From Acidimicrobiia bacterium (lineage in GTDB: Bacteria; Actinomycetota; Acidimicrobiia; Acidimicrobiales; Poriferisodalaceae), in contig JAJECP010000002.1 of the NCBI GenBank assembly GCA_022821985.1, positions 1-63,908 of the forward strand: DNA of 63,908 nucleotides, in the 5' to 3' direction. Below the pieces are notes generated by a model, which ran no database searches, was not told the DNA's origin, and saw only the letters and a program-made list of their open reading frames with translations. The translations under genes were made by a program, and so were the position numbers. This document shows, piece by piece, positions 7,989-16,846 of the stretch; the first letter of the stretch is position 1; each line of letters begins with the position of its first letter.

Positions 7989-10900
7989 CAGCGGGCCTCC
8001 TGAGCCGCGCTAACGTGCCCCTCTGCTTCGGCTTCGCTCTGGCGGTGATCGGCGAGACGGAAGATTGCTTCGAGCCACGCGATGCCGTGATGCCCGTACT
8101 TTGCGCTCAGCCGCCAGAAACGATCGGCCATCTCGAGGGCGAGAGATGATTCGCTGAAATCGGACCGGGCACTCAGCGCATGGCCGTCGTGTCGGTAAGC
8201 CAAGTGCTGGGGACAATCGTCGGGAACGATCCGTGGCAGCGGACGACTGTGGCCGTGGTGCGTCGCTACCAGGTGCAGCACGAGGTCCGCATCGTGGGCT
8301 CGCCCCATCAGCGCCCCGGAGGACTGCGCCAAGGCGACGCTTGCGATCTCGTGCCGCACCGGTGGCCATGCGAAACGCCGGGTACGAGTGCCTGGCAGCG
8401 ACTTGGCGAGCGGTTCGTCCAGCAGCTCCAGTTGGACCCGATCATGCCCAACCATCTGCGCCTGAAACCTGCGGTCCACCTTGCCGAGATCGTGCAATTC
8501 TCCTGCGAGCCGCAGATCGGTGGCCAACTCGTCGCTGAGGCCGAGATTCCGAGCAAAGCCCTCGGCCCGAACTCCTACCCCTTCGAGGTGGCTGCGGAGG
8601 GTGATTCCCGTGCCGGTCAAGGACGCCTCGTCGTCCTCGCGCAGCGACGAGACATCAGGCGATTTCTCGACGAGGACGTAGTAGCTGCGAGCGGCAGGAG
8701 CAACTTGGCCCGATCGGATGTCGTCCTCCGGGTTCGAGATCAGCTCCAGTGAACGTCGAGCGCGCTCGCGGAGCCGGCCGAGCGCTCCAGCACCCTCCGC
8801 GCCGGCAGACGCCGAACTTGCGAATAACCAGCGCAACTGCAGCGGCGCCGACTCGTGTTCGCGGTCGTGCAGGTTGCCGATCCACTCGTCGATCCGGTCA
8901 TCGAGCGCTTGGGCTTGGTCATCTGCGTCACCGCTGCCGGCATCTTGATCGCTGGAGGGCCTGGGCATCGGCGGCGCCCCGTCACTGAGCCAATCTTCGA
9001 TCCACTCCTGCATCTGGCCGTCAAGCCGGATGGTGCAGCGTTTCCCGTAGGCCCACTGAGCCTCGTCACCAAGATCAGCAATGGCCTGTTGCCTTGTTGC
9101 CATAGATCCGCCATCAGTCTGGTTGAGATCCGCCACAACGCCGCCCTGAGGGTCCCAAGTACCGCCGCTGAGGCCGCCTCGTAACGGATCGACGACGATG
9201 ACATCTCCAGGCTTGACATCGTCGATGTCAACTTCCTCGATGACTGCATTGCCGCCGAGGTACCGGTGAACTCGACTGCCCTCGACTGTCGCGGCTCCAT
9301 CTCCACCCCTGCGTCTCGGATTGCCATCCGGGGCGGGTGTGGCCACATCGGCAATCGGCGTCTCGTCGTTGCCTCGCAGCCATGCGCGAGCGGCAGAAAT
9401 CGGCACAGTCAAGTACTCGGCCTGGCGCGGACGAACCGCCTGCAGTGCTTCCGGCCGCACGTCCCGACGCCAAACGATGAACACCTCTGGCTCGGGCGGG
9501 TTGTCGTCGAAGCCGTGCAGGAAGTCGCTGATGTCCGGCTGCACCAACGGCTCGGGTCGGGTCTGCGTCCATGCCTCTATGTGGGTGGGCAGCAGCAGGG
9601 GTGCTGCCGGGCGCGGTGCACGGGTGTCAGGTGGCATATCTACGAGCGTTCCGCTCGACGGCTCGATGTCGATGAAGCCTCCCGCAGCTCGTTCATTCAG
9701 CTCTCGCCACGTGGCCCTTACCGCGTCGCCGTAGATCGGATCGGATCGCTTGCCTTCGACATCCGATTTCAGCCCGAGCACCCAACAGCGCGCCGGCATG
9801 CCCATTCTCTCGGCGAGCAAGCCGCGCCGATCCAGGCGACCGGCCCGCTGGCGCAGACTGTCCACTGGGCAGGCTTCGGTGATGAGGGCATCGAAGCTGA
9901 AGTCGGCACCGACCTCGATCGCCTGAGTGGCAACGACGACCGTGCGGCCGGCTTGGGGATCGCGGTTGTCGGGATCAACGAGCGCGTCGATCTGCCGAAG
10001 CCGACGCGCTCGGTCCAGCGGACGCATGCGACCCGTGACCAGATGCGACGCGAAACCCGCTTCACGCAACGCGCGGTCGATTTCTCGCGCGGTGCGGACT
10101 CGGTTCACGATCACACCGATGCTTCGCTCGTGCTCTTGAAGCTCCTTCTCGATGATCGCTGTGACCTTCTTCGGCAGCGCCGCATGTGCTGCGGAACCTG
10201 TGACCGGAACGAGGCTCGCTCGCTTGGCTGCGAGAGCGATCTGGCGGAGCCGTTTGCTCGGTTCTCCGAGACCTTCGAGGTCAGTGGAGGGGTGCAGCTC
10301 GAACCGGCGGCGTTTCTCGGTCGGTGGCGTGGCGGACATCTCCACGATGCAGCCGCGCCTCGGCAGCATCTCTGCATTGAATGAGTTGACCGTCGGCTCC
10401 TTCTCGATGTCGCGCAGCGTGTCAACGAACGGCCTGCTCAGATGCACCTCGTCGAGGATGACCAGACAGTCGTTGCCGGCGAGGCCCGCATGAATGGGCC
10501 GCATGCCTGGGCTGATCCCGTAGCCGCGGAACAGCAGCTTGGAACCAAACTGGTCGACGGTGGACACCATCACCCAGGGCTGGTCGGGCCGCAGTGCCCA
10601 GTCGCTGTCGATCGGGACGCCCCCACGCAGGGCGGACACGCCGATCGGGTCCGTGAATTCATCGACGGCTTCGTTCAGTGCTGAGCGCATCCGGCTGAGA
10701 ACGCCGTTCTCGGCGGACCGGATGGAGTCGCTGATCTTCTGTGCCCGCTCGTAGACCTGATCGACCACGATGCGTCGGTCGATCACGAACACGACACGGC
10801 GCGGAAAGGTCTCCGGTCGTGCAGCGAGCGTGAACACGGCAGTGTCGAGCACGGCAGTCTTGCCCGCGCCGGTCGGCAGATCGATGACATCGGGCCATCG

Positions 10901-11014
10901 CCCCTCAGCGAGCACTTGGCCGGTCAGCCGCTCCTGCCATGGGTAGGGCTCATAGCCGTGCACCGACTCGAAGTAGTCCGCGAATTCATCCACGGACAGG
11001 GACTCAGCGCCCAT
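7988..11014 (-). CDS. cas3: Cas3 helicase-nuclease with C-terminal HD domain (type I-G)
   Basis: About 1008 residues from the ATG at 11014; an in-frame TTG at 11035 gives 1015. The superfamily 2 helicase comes first: Walker A in PTGAGKT near residue 48 and the DEAH-type box DEVH near 190. The HD nuclease is at the C-terminus, with the HD pair in ELHDLGK near residue 841. This helicase-HD order is the reverse of classical Cas3 and is typical of type I-G. It would unwind and degrade the target once recruited by the Csb1/Csb2 effector. The start overlaps csb2, and the stop overlaps the next start by one base. Confidence 0.94.
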   Translation of the reverse strand: MGAESLSVDEFADYFESVHGYEPYPWQERLTGQVLAEGRWPDVIDLPTGAGKTAVLDTAVFTLAARPETFPRRVVFVIDRRIVVDQVYERAQKISDSIRSAENGVLSRMRSALNEAVDEFTDPIGVSALRGGVPIDSDWALRPDQPWVMVSTVDQFGSKLLFRGYGISPGMRPIHAGLAGNDCLVILDEVHLSRPFVDTLRDIEKEPTVNSFNAEMLPRRGCIVEMSATPPTEKRRRFELHPSTDLEGLGEPSKRLRQIALAAKRASLVPVTGSAAHAALPKKVTAIIEKELQEHERSIGVIVNRVRTAREIDRALREAGFASHLVTGRMRPLDRARRLRQIDALVDPDNRDPQAGRTVVVATQAIEVGADFSFDALITEACPVDSLRQRAGRLDRRGLLAERMGMPARCWVLGLKSDVEGKRSDPIYGDAVRATWRELNERAAGGFIDIEPSSGTLVDMPPDTRAPRPAAPLLLPTHIEAWTQTRPEPLVQPDISDFLHGFDDNPPEPEVFIVWRRDVRPEALQAVRPRQAEYLTVPISAARAWLRGNDETPIADVATPAPDGNPRRRGGDGAATVEGSRVHRYLGGNAVIEEVDIDDVKPGDVIVVDPLRGGLSGGTWDPQGGVVADLNQTDGGSMATRQQAIADLGDEAQWAYGKRCTIRLDGQMQEWIEDWLSDGAPPMPRPSSDQDAGSGDADDQAQALDDRIDEWIGNLHDREHESAPLQLRWLFASSASAGAEGAGALGRLRERARRSLELISNPEDDIRSGQVAPAARSYYVLVEKSPDVSSLREDDEASLTGTGITLRSHLEGVGVRAEGFARNLGLSDELATDLRLAGELHDLGKVDRRFQAQMVGHDRVQLELLDEPLAKSLPGTRTRRFAWPPVRHEIASVALAQSSGALMGRAHDADLVLHLVATHHGHSRPLPRIVPDDCPQHLAYRHDGHALSARSDFSESSLALEMADRFWRLSAKYGHHGIAWLEAIFRLADHRQSEAEAEGHVSAAQEAR

Positions 11015-12701
11015 TGCTGACCGACCGTTCGCCAAAACTTTCCGACGACATATCCCATTCGAGGATTGGGCGCATCAGGCCCAGGCCGACGAACCGGCCA
11101 GAACCCATCACGAACGGGCCCTCAACCTCCTGGGCGAATCGCACCGCAGCATGCACCAAACGACGACGCACGCCCTCGCCACATCGCGTGCCTTGCACAA
11201 AGGCCGGATAGGCAGCCGCACCGCGGACGCCGGCGATCAGCGGATCGAACGAAACCGCGACGGCCTCGGGCTCGGGCAGACCGACATGGACGCACGACTG
11301 TCGCACTTGCGCTTCGGCTGCAGCCCACGCCTTGGCTCTTGCGCTCGGCGAACCACGGGCAAGCCGGCCGGGATTCTTCGGCAGCGCAATCGGTGTCACG
11401 CTCGCCCAGCTGCGAGACGCCCGTGCCCACGTTCCACTCCGCAGACTCGAGAGTTCGAATGGAGGCTGCTTGCGCTGAAGGTCGATCACATCGCCCCCGG
11501 CCAACGTCAGCCGGCAGAGATCAAGCGGCTCGGATCGCTCCCACCGACCAATGGCGCGGTATGCGGCGCGGGCTGCGAGTTCGTCGAGCCCTTCGGGGAG
11601 CAGCACGGCCAATCCCATGAGCCGGCCGTCCGCACGCGCGTGGCCGACGTTGGGAAGGGCCATGAACGCGACATGAGGGTCACGGCTCGGCGAACCGTTG
11701 GGCAGATGGCCGCTCAGCCCTTCTGGCAGAGGGTCCTCGGCATGATGGAACAACGCTCCACGGAGCGTCTGAACCAGCTCGACGGTGCGCGTCACTGGCA
11801 GCCCGCGCTTGCCGGCCGGAATTTCGAACACGACCAAATCGCCCGCGATGTCCGGGCGCACGGCGGACTTCGCTTCGTCATCTTCGCTGCGAACCTGCCC
11901 GTAGCGAACGGCCAGAAACGGCAGCGCCCGCGGACGCACGCCCCCGTGGCGGGCGTGAGCACGCTCCAGCGCGTCAAGCTGGCCACGCTGAGTGCACCTC
12001 AGCACCATCGGCCCCTCCCCGGGCCTCAACGTCGGCTCCGGCGCAGAATCGACAAGCCGACACGACACCAACGACGACGAGTGCCCAAGTCGCGTCACGC
12101 GACTCAGCAGCGCGTCAAGCGTCGCTGCAACCCCGGGATCAGGAGACTCGTACCATGAGAAGGTCACACACGGGCAGTCGGGCGTGACAGACGGAAACTG
12201 ACGCTCCTGCTTGCCCCGACCCTCCGGCAGGAGCGCTTCGGCAGCCTTCGGATTGGTCGAACCGACCGCCTCAACGAGTGAAGTCACATCGCGCTCTTTT
12301 TCGATCTTGTCTCGCAACCGCTCGACGGCGGGCGTTACCTCCCCCTCTAGGGACTTAAGCAGCTGATGGTGCTGGTCCTGAATGTCTGCGAGACGATGCG
12401 ATCGACGCCTGTACTGCGCCCCAGCGATGACTGACGCATCATTCACGGGAACGAAATGGCTCACCGCGCGCCGAACGGCAACGTCGTCGGGACCGGAGGC
12501 CGCAATTGCAGGTGGACTCAAGCTCTCCAGCCACTCGAGGGCGACTCGCTCATTCGCGTCGGCGGTATCGGCATCGGCCCACGCCGCCACGAGCGCGGAG
12601 AACAAGCGAGCCGGATGCGGCGGCCATTCGTGCCCTTGACGGTCGTGATGCGCCGTCGCGACATACCGACCGGTCAAGAGAGTGACCTCAACAGCGATCA
12701 C
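11004..12701 (-). CDS. csb2: Csb2, fused Cas5/Cas6-type subunit of the type I-G effector
   Basis: A 565-residue protein of the GSU0054/Csb2 family, recognised from its N-terminus (LLTGRYVATAHHDR, then EWPPHPARLFSALVAAW) and its place between csb1 and cas3. Family knowledge: Csb2 combines Cas5- and Cas6-like RAMP folds and is thought to process pre-crRNA and cap the crRNA 5' handle. The hairpin-forming repeat in the adjacent array is a suitable Cas6 substrate. Its GTG start overlaps the csb1 stop by four bases (GTGA). Confidence 0.9.
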   Translation of the reverse strand: MIAVEVTLLTGRYVATAHHDRQGHEWPPHPARLFSALVAAWADADTADANERVALEWLESLSPPAIAASGPDDVAVRRAVSHFVPVNDASVIAGAQYRRRSHRLADIQDQHHQLLKSLEGEVTPAVERLRDKIEKERDVTSLVEAVGSTNPKAAEALLPEGRGKQERQFPSVTPDCPCVTFSWYESPDPGVAATLDALLSRVTRLGHSSSLVSCRLVDSAPEPTLRPGEGPMVLRCTQRGQLDALERAHARHGGVRPRALPFLAVRYGQVRSEDDEAKSAVRPDIAGDLVVFEIPAGKRGLPVTRTVELVQTLRGALFHHAEDPLPEGLSGHLPNGSPSRDPHVAFMALPNVGHARADGRLMGLAVLLPEGLDELAARAAYRAIGRWERSEPLDLCRLTLAGGDVIDLQRKQPPFELSSLRSGTWARASRSWASVTPIALPKNPGRLARGSPSARAKAWAAAEAQVRQSCVHVGLPEPEAVAVSFDPLIAGVRGAAAYPAFVQGTRCGEGVRRRLVHAAVRFAQEVEGPFVMGSGRFVGLGLMRPILEWDMSSESFGERSVSNGR

Positions 12702-13951
12702 GCCGCCTCCGTCACACCCTCGCGTGCCGAGACCTCGCGACTACGCCGGAGCAACTCGACAAGCTTCGGCGCAGGCACCAGCCGGATTTCATCCGTCGTC
12801 CAGCCAAGCCCCGCCGCTGCCGCTTCGTCTGCCGCCTGCTCGACCAGCGCGACACTCTTGGTGCGGCCAATGCCGACAGCCTGAGGTTCGGAGCCATCCC
12901 GCAGGATCAGTTCCGCCGACAACGGGTGCTCAGGCACGAGCAAGCAACGCGACCGCAGGTCAAGATCCATCTCGTAGCTGTATGCGATCGCGGCAACGCC
13001 GAGCGCTGCCACCGCAGCTCGAGCGGCTACGGCAGCTTCCCTGCTCGCATTGGCGAACTTGAGTCGACGCAGCGCCGCGAACGAGATCACCGTGGTCTGC
13101 CGGGCCGACGAGACGGTCACGCCACCGGCGAGCCCATCGATCGAGGGCGCGATGTTGCCGTGATTGATCTTGGACGGCTGCCCTGCCGTTCCGCTCTCAG
13201 AACCCCGCGAAGCGGGCTCAGGCTTCCCGCCTTTGAGCTGAGCAGCGTCGTGTGACTCGAACGTCCAGACTTGCTCGGGATCGCTGTGGTTATACGCGAT
13301 CTGGTCTGCTGGCAGCTTCTCGATCTGCAACGGGTCGATCCTGCTCCTGACCTTGGTTCCGATCTTCGCATCTAGCCCGACTACCTCAGACACGTACGCA
13401 CGCTGGAACTTGGCGCCAAGACCGCCCTTGGGTCCCGTCGAGTCCCACTGGCCGAAGAGCAATCCAGTGGGGGCGTACCGGAACATCGCAGCCGCATTGC
13501 GAGGATGAGCATCGGTGATCGCCTTGCCGATGTCCGAAAGGCGGAACAAGGTGCCGTCAAGCAAGCTGTCGCGAAAGATCGCGTCTGCCAAGCGATGCGG
13601 AGCTTCAAGCACCGTTAGGCGTCCGACATCGTCGATTTCCTCTTCACCCGAGAAATCAACGAATGGAACCGGGAACGCGAGCTCGTCAGCCTCCCAGCCC
13701 TCCAGCAAGGCAAGCTCGGCGCGGTTCGCCTGTGACGCCACCGAATCCAACAGCACAGTGGTCGATACCCGGTCACCAATCTGGCGCTCCTCGACGGCGT
13801 ACTTGTGCTCGGCTGTATTGGGGACGGCGTAAGTCGGCGGGAAGACCTTGCCCCCGTCGCCATCCACCGGCTGCAAGCTCATGATCGAGCGCAGCGCCAC
13901 CGCCCCACCCGACACGGCATCCCGCAACACTTCATAGGTCAACTCAGTCAC
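12698..13951 (-). CDS. csb1: Csb1, Cas7-type backbone subunit of the type I-G effector
   Basis: A 417-residue protein of the GSU0053/Csb1 (Cas7u) family, with characteristic segments VALRSIMSLQPV, GKVFPPTYA and LLDSVASQANRAE. Csb1 would polymerise along the crRNA as the Cascade-like backbone. It is the first gene of the cas operon. The GTG start at 13951 is supported by an AAGGAG ribosome binding site about 6 bases upstream. The upstream region has no recognisable gene for several hundred bases, so the operon promoter should lie there. Confidence 0.92.
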   Translation of the reverse strand: MTELTYEVLRDAVSGGAVALRSIMSLQPVDGDGGKVFPPTYAVPNTAEHKYAVEERQIGDRVSTTVLLDSVASQANRAELALLEGWEADELAFPVPFVDFSGEEEIDDVGRLTVLEAPHRLADAIFRDSLLDGTLFRLSDIGKAITDAHPRNAAAMFRYAPTGLLFGQWDSTGPKGGLGAKFQRAYVSEVVGLDAKIGTKVRSRIDPLQIEKLPADQIAYNHSDPEQVWTFESHDAAQLKGGKPEPASRGSESGTAGQPSKINHGNIAPSIDGLAGGVTVSSARQTTVISFAALRRLKFANASREAAVAARAAVAALGVAAIAYSYEMDLDLRSRCLLVPEHPLSAELILRDGSEPQAVGIGRTKSVALVEQAADEAAAAGLGWTTDEIRLVPAPKLVELLRRSREVSAREGVTEAA

Positions 13952-14144
13952 GTCTGCTCCTTCGCGTTATGCATCTCGTTCACTTCCTTGTGCCCTATTC
14001 GCGAACGTAACTGCACGGTGTTACATGAATGCGGATGGACACCCGTCCTCGGCGATGCGCTGCTGCCGAGTAGTCCGGCTACGCGGCCTCCGGCTCTGCC
14101 TCGGTGTCGATACTTGTGGCACTCCCTTCATACGGTTGTTCTCA
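13952..14144. promoter_or_regulatory. upstream region of the cas operon
   Basis: About 190 bp between csb1 and the first DUF222-like remnant. It holds the csb1 ribosome binding site (AAGGAG, read on the minus strand near 13960) and presumably the operon promoter. I could not pick out a confident -10/-35 pair. It contains no ORF with family features. Confidence 0.35.
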
Positions 14145-14575
14145 CGTAAACGGACTGCAGCGACTCCCCCGCTCCACATACCGCACATGAGGCGTCTGCT
14201 GGCGTCGAGGTGCCGGTCGACGCGGTAGCAGTGTCGGAACTGTCCTATGGAGCGCTGCATCGCCGGCTGGCCGAGATCGGTCGGGCAGACCGTCGCTGCC
14301 TGGGCGTCTGTCTCACCAACGGCTGAACTCGCTGAATGGCTGCACCTCGACTAACTCCGTGCTCTTCACTGACAGTGCATCCACGCGCTCACTGCGGAAC
14401 TGCCGCACATACGAGCGGTAAAGCCGTACTCGTCGATCTGCGATTCCAGACGCACGCAGGGCCAGGCACCCACGACCTGGCAGCGGGTGCCGTGACCAGC
14501 GGGACCTTGCTCCACCGCCGAGTCATACCCGCCATGTCATCGTCGGGCACGGCGACGGCCTGAGCGCCCCGACCG
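14145..14575 (+). pseudogene. degenerate remnant related to DUF222 (13E12) HNH proteins, copy A
   Basis: Around 14183-14330 one frame reads as a peptide containing VSELSYGALHRRLAEIGRA and then a stop. The same sequence, diverged, recurs at 15893-15997 (copy B), where the following frame shows the DUF222-like pattern LSDGTPIPIGEIGRI. Homology between copies extends upstream of the ORF to the string GTTGTTCTCA (14135-14144 and 15831-15840). The frame breaks repeatedly and no intact ORF remains. The portion after 14330 is assigned only by continuity and is uncertain. Confidence 0.45.
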
Positions 14576-14700
14576 GCAGCGCTGTCGCGCCAACACTATG
14601 CCCATGACGAGCGTGAGATACCTCAAAAACCATTCGAGTGCGCCGAACCGATGACAGTACGTTTCGGGGGCGCATCGCGAGACGAGCGGCGGGAGGGCAC

Positions 14701-15204
14701 GTGACTACCATTCAGACTGTGCCGGAGCAGTCCGCTACAGCAGGCGCGACCAGCGAGGCAGAGAACGCGCGCGGCGCAGCTGAGTCCCGGGGGCCGGCAG
14801 GCGAGCACGACGATGTCACGTACAGCACACAACCGCCGCCGATTTCAGGTTCGCGCGCCCGTCACCGCCGGGTTTTCTTCGGCCCGACGGCGGCTGTCAC
14901 GATCATCGCCGCGCTGATCGCGTCCATGACGCTCGCTGCGGTCACGGCGTTCAACACGCTCCGCTCAGACATCATCTCCGTGCGGACCGAACTGCGAGAC
15001 GAGATCAGGTCGGTGGAAACCGGTCTGCGAGACGAGATTGCAGCGGTGCGGACCGAGCTGCGAGACGAGATCAGGTCGCTGTGGACCGAACTGCATGACT
15101 TCCGAACCGAGGTCGGTGCGGTGCTGCTCGATCATGCCGAACGTCTCGCGCTCATCGAAGCCCTGCTCCTGAACGGCACCATCGACTCGAGCCAGCAGTC
15201 CTGA
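14701..15204 (+). CDS. membrane-anchored coiled-coil protein with hendecad repeats
   Basis: A 167-residue protein from GTG 14701, chosen because a GGGAGG site lies about 5 bases upstream. It has a low-complexity N-terminal region of roughly 65 residues, one transmembrane segment (VTIIAALIASMTLAAVTAF), and then a coiled coil. Residues 95-138 are four 11-residue repeats of the form RTELRDEIRSV, encoded by 33-bp near-repeats (14983-15114); 11-residue periodicity is typical of hendecad coiled coils. A final short helix (LLDHAERLALIEALLL) follows. No function is recognised. It lies next to a toxin-antitoxin remnant but nothing shows they are linked. Confidence 0.7.
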   Translation: MTTIQTVPEQSATAGATSEAENARGAAESRGPAGEHDDVTYSTQPPPISGSRARHRRVFFGPTAAVTIIAALIASMTLAAVTAFNTLRSDIISVRTELRDEIRSVETGLRDEIAAVRTELRDEIRSLWTELHDFRTEVGAVLLDHAERLALIEALLLNGTIDSSQQS

Positions 15205-15231
15205 GCACTGGCCCCAACCCTGCTCCGTGGG

Positions 15232-15612
15232 ATGGACATCCCGCGGAGGACAGCGTCTCCGGAGCTGCGCTCGATCCTGTTGCAGACCGTCGGCGTGCTG
15301 GAGCGCCTCGGCGATGTGCTCAGCGGGCTGGAAGGCGCAGACGAGGCGTTTGTGTTCGGGTCATGGGCCGCTCGCTTCGAGACTGAGCCGGGGCCCTTTC
15401 CGAACGACGTCGATGTCGTCGCCGTCGGTGACGTGCCGCTGCGGTCGGTTCGCAGGAAATGCCGCGAAGTCGAGCAGCACCTGCGAGTAGACGTCAATCC
15501 TGTTGTGATCGACACAGGTGCTTGGAGTGCTCCAGAAGCGGAGCCGTTCGTTGCTCACATCCGGGAGCAGCCGCTGGTGCCGATCTCACTCGACGCAGAC
15601 GCCGAGGGCTGA
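15232..15612 (+). CDS. nucleotidyltransferase-domain protein, probably lacking its usual N-terminal HTH
   Basis: A 126-residue protein. The start SPELRSILLQTVGVLERLGD followed by AFVFGSWAARF and NDVDVVAVGD matches the nucleotidyltransferase half of ArsR-type regulator/NTase proteins: a GS motif, then the DxD pair (DVD). In those family members a winged-helix domain precedes this segment; here a different gene ends 27 bp upstream, so the HTH is absent. It is followed immediately by a HEPN remnant, as expected for an MNT-HEPN toxin-antitoxin pair. The gap between GS and DxD is longer (14 residues) than the canonical 10. It may be inactive. Confidence 0.6.
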   Translation: MDIPRRTASPELRSILLQTVGVLERLGDVLSGLEGADEAFVFGSWAARFETEPGPFPNDVDVVAVGDVPLRSVRRKCREVEQHLRVDVNPVVIDTGAWSAPEAEPFVAHIREQPLVPISLDADAEG

Positions 15613-15833
15613 CTGGCTCGCGGAGGCCATCACAACCGGAGACGTGGAGCGAGTGCCGGCGAACATGGGTGCCGCCGGTGAGCGCATCAACGACGCCAGG
15701 CGACATGTCCACTCGGCCTGCAGGATCGCCGGGAGCGACACGACGCTTGCCATAGCAGCCTGCCACGACGCCATCCGCAAGGCCCCGACCGCCGACCCCA
15801 AGATCATGACTGTGACACCATTTTCGTACAGTT
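15611..15833 (+). pseudogene. truncated HEPN-domain gene, partner of the upstream nucleotidyltransferase
   Basis: One frame reads WLAEAITTGDVERVPANMG, then helices with ARRHVHSACRIAGSD and the conserved segment LAIAACHDAIRKA, which is the pattern of HEPN partners of nucleotidyltransferases. Family proteins continue for about 40 more residues after the RKA motif. Here homology ends abruptly and the frame runs into copy B of the DUF222-like remnant. No sensible start codon lies in frame just before the WLAEA segment. Loss of both ends argues for a dead gene. Confidence 0.55.
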
Positions 15834-16191
15834 GTTCTCATGGAAAAGAGCGGCGACCGGGCTGGTGGCGGCGACTCCCTGCCGCAGATGTCGCACAGGA
15901 GGCACCTGCCGGTGTCGAGGTGCGGGCCGACGCTGTGGCGGTGTCCGAGCTGTCCGATACGGCGTTGCATCGCCGGCTGGACGAGATCGGCCGGGCAACG
16001 TCGACGTTGGCGGCGCCTCGCTGCTGGTGGTGGCCGACTACGACGCCGTGAACCACCAGCTCACCAATGCTCGCCTGTCAGATGGCACCCCGATCCCCAT
16101 CGGCGAGATCGGCCGCATCGCCGTCGCCGCGGTGTGGCTGCTGCTACTGCTTCAGGTTCTGGTTCCCGTGGTGTACATATTCGCGGATTGA
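15834..16191 (+). pseudogene. frameshifted DUF222 (13E12) family remnant, copy B
   Basis: Two frames together reconstruct part of a DUF222 protein. The first has QEAPAGVEVRADAVAVSEL and ALHRRLDEIGRA. The second has SLLVVADYDAVNHQLTNAR and LSDGTPIPIGEIGRI, which matches the DUF222 consensus before the HNH domain. The frame changes near 15997-16010, and the sequence ends in an unrelated hydrophobic tail with no HNH motif, so the gene is both frameshifted and truncated. Copy A at 14.1-14.6 kb is its diverged relative. Confidence 0.6.
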
Positions 16192-16200
16192 GGATGACTG

Positions 16201-16273
16201 TGGAGGTGAGGGGAATTGAACCCCTGGCCTCTTCGATGCGACCGAAGCGCTCTACCAACTGAGCTACACCCCC
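16201..16273 (-). tRNA. tRNA-Ala (anticodon CGC)
   Basis: Read on the minus strand, a 73-nt cloverleaf folds cleanly: acceptor GGGGGTG/CACCTCC including the G3:U70 wobble pair that is the alanine identity element, D-arm GCTC/GAGC, anticodon stem CTTCG/CGAAG with loop GTCGCAT (anticodon CGC, decoding GCG), and T-arm AGGGG/CCCCT with loop TTCAATT. The discriminator is A and no CCA is encoded. Its position beside the sepX/moa genes is common in actinobacteria. Confidence 0.93.
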
Positions 16274-16310
16274 AAACGGGCGACTGCCGAATATACCTGC
16301 GGCGTTGTGC

Positions 16311-16814
16311 CTACTCGTTCGCCTGACGGCGAATCATCTTGACCGTCGAAGCAGAGTCAGCGTCTCGCAACGGCAGGTAGTGAACCTCGGCCGTCGGTGC
16401 TGCGCGGTGTCGGCGCACCACGAGCGCGGCAAATCCGGCCGTCGCCGCAAGCAGCAGGACACTGGCGGCGAGTGCCCACAGCGATCCCGTGGTGGCGGCA
16501 CCGGCAAGAGCCACCGCGGTGCACAGCGCCAGCAGCGTGCCGATGTCACGCCGACGGGTTGCGGCTTGGGCCGGCGTGGCCGGCATTGATGTGGACGGGC
16601 TGGTCCATCGTCGCTGCGGCGCGCCGAAGCGTCTCTGCGCGTATTCGCGCGAGATCTGCGTCGCGGCTGGCGCGGATCGGCCGAGCGAGTCGAGCTGCTG
16701 GCGGAACCGGTCGACCGACGACGCCCTTCGGCGGGGCCGGAACAGGCGTGCGACATCGGGCGCCAAGACGACCAGCCAAGCGACGGCCAGCAAGACCAAG
16801 ACCAGTTGTGTCAC
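16311..16814 (-). CDS. SepX/GlpR-like actinobacterial membrane protein
   Basis: A 167-residue protein with an N-terminal transmembrane helix (LVLVLLAVAWLVVLAP) followed by an Arg-rich cytoplasmic stretch, and two further hydrophobic segments at about residues 90-135. The N-terminus matches the pattern of SepX/GlpR, a membrane protein linked to the actinobacterial divisome, and the context (UDPGP family, moeA, moaA, moaC on one side, tRNA-Ala on the other) is the usual one. Sequence similarity outside the N-terminus is weak, so the name rests partly on synteny. Confidence 0.6.
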   Translation of the reverse strand: MTQLVLVLLAVAWLVVLAPDVARLFRPRRRASSVDRFRQQLDSLGRSAPAATQISREYAQRRFGAPQRRWTSPSTSMPATPAQAATRRRDIGTLLALCTAVALAGAATTGSLWALAASVLLLAATAGFAALVVRRHRAAPTAEVHYLPLRDADSASTVKMIRRQANE

Positions 16815-16846
16815 GCATCACCTGCCTCGCTGGCGGGCCTGCCCGT

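Noticed and set aside
14145..14575. intact small genes in the region after the cas operon
   Set aside because: Several short frames exist, but alignment with copy B shows a broken DUF222-like sequence, so they are called a pseudogene instead.
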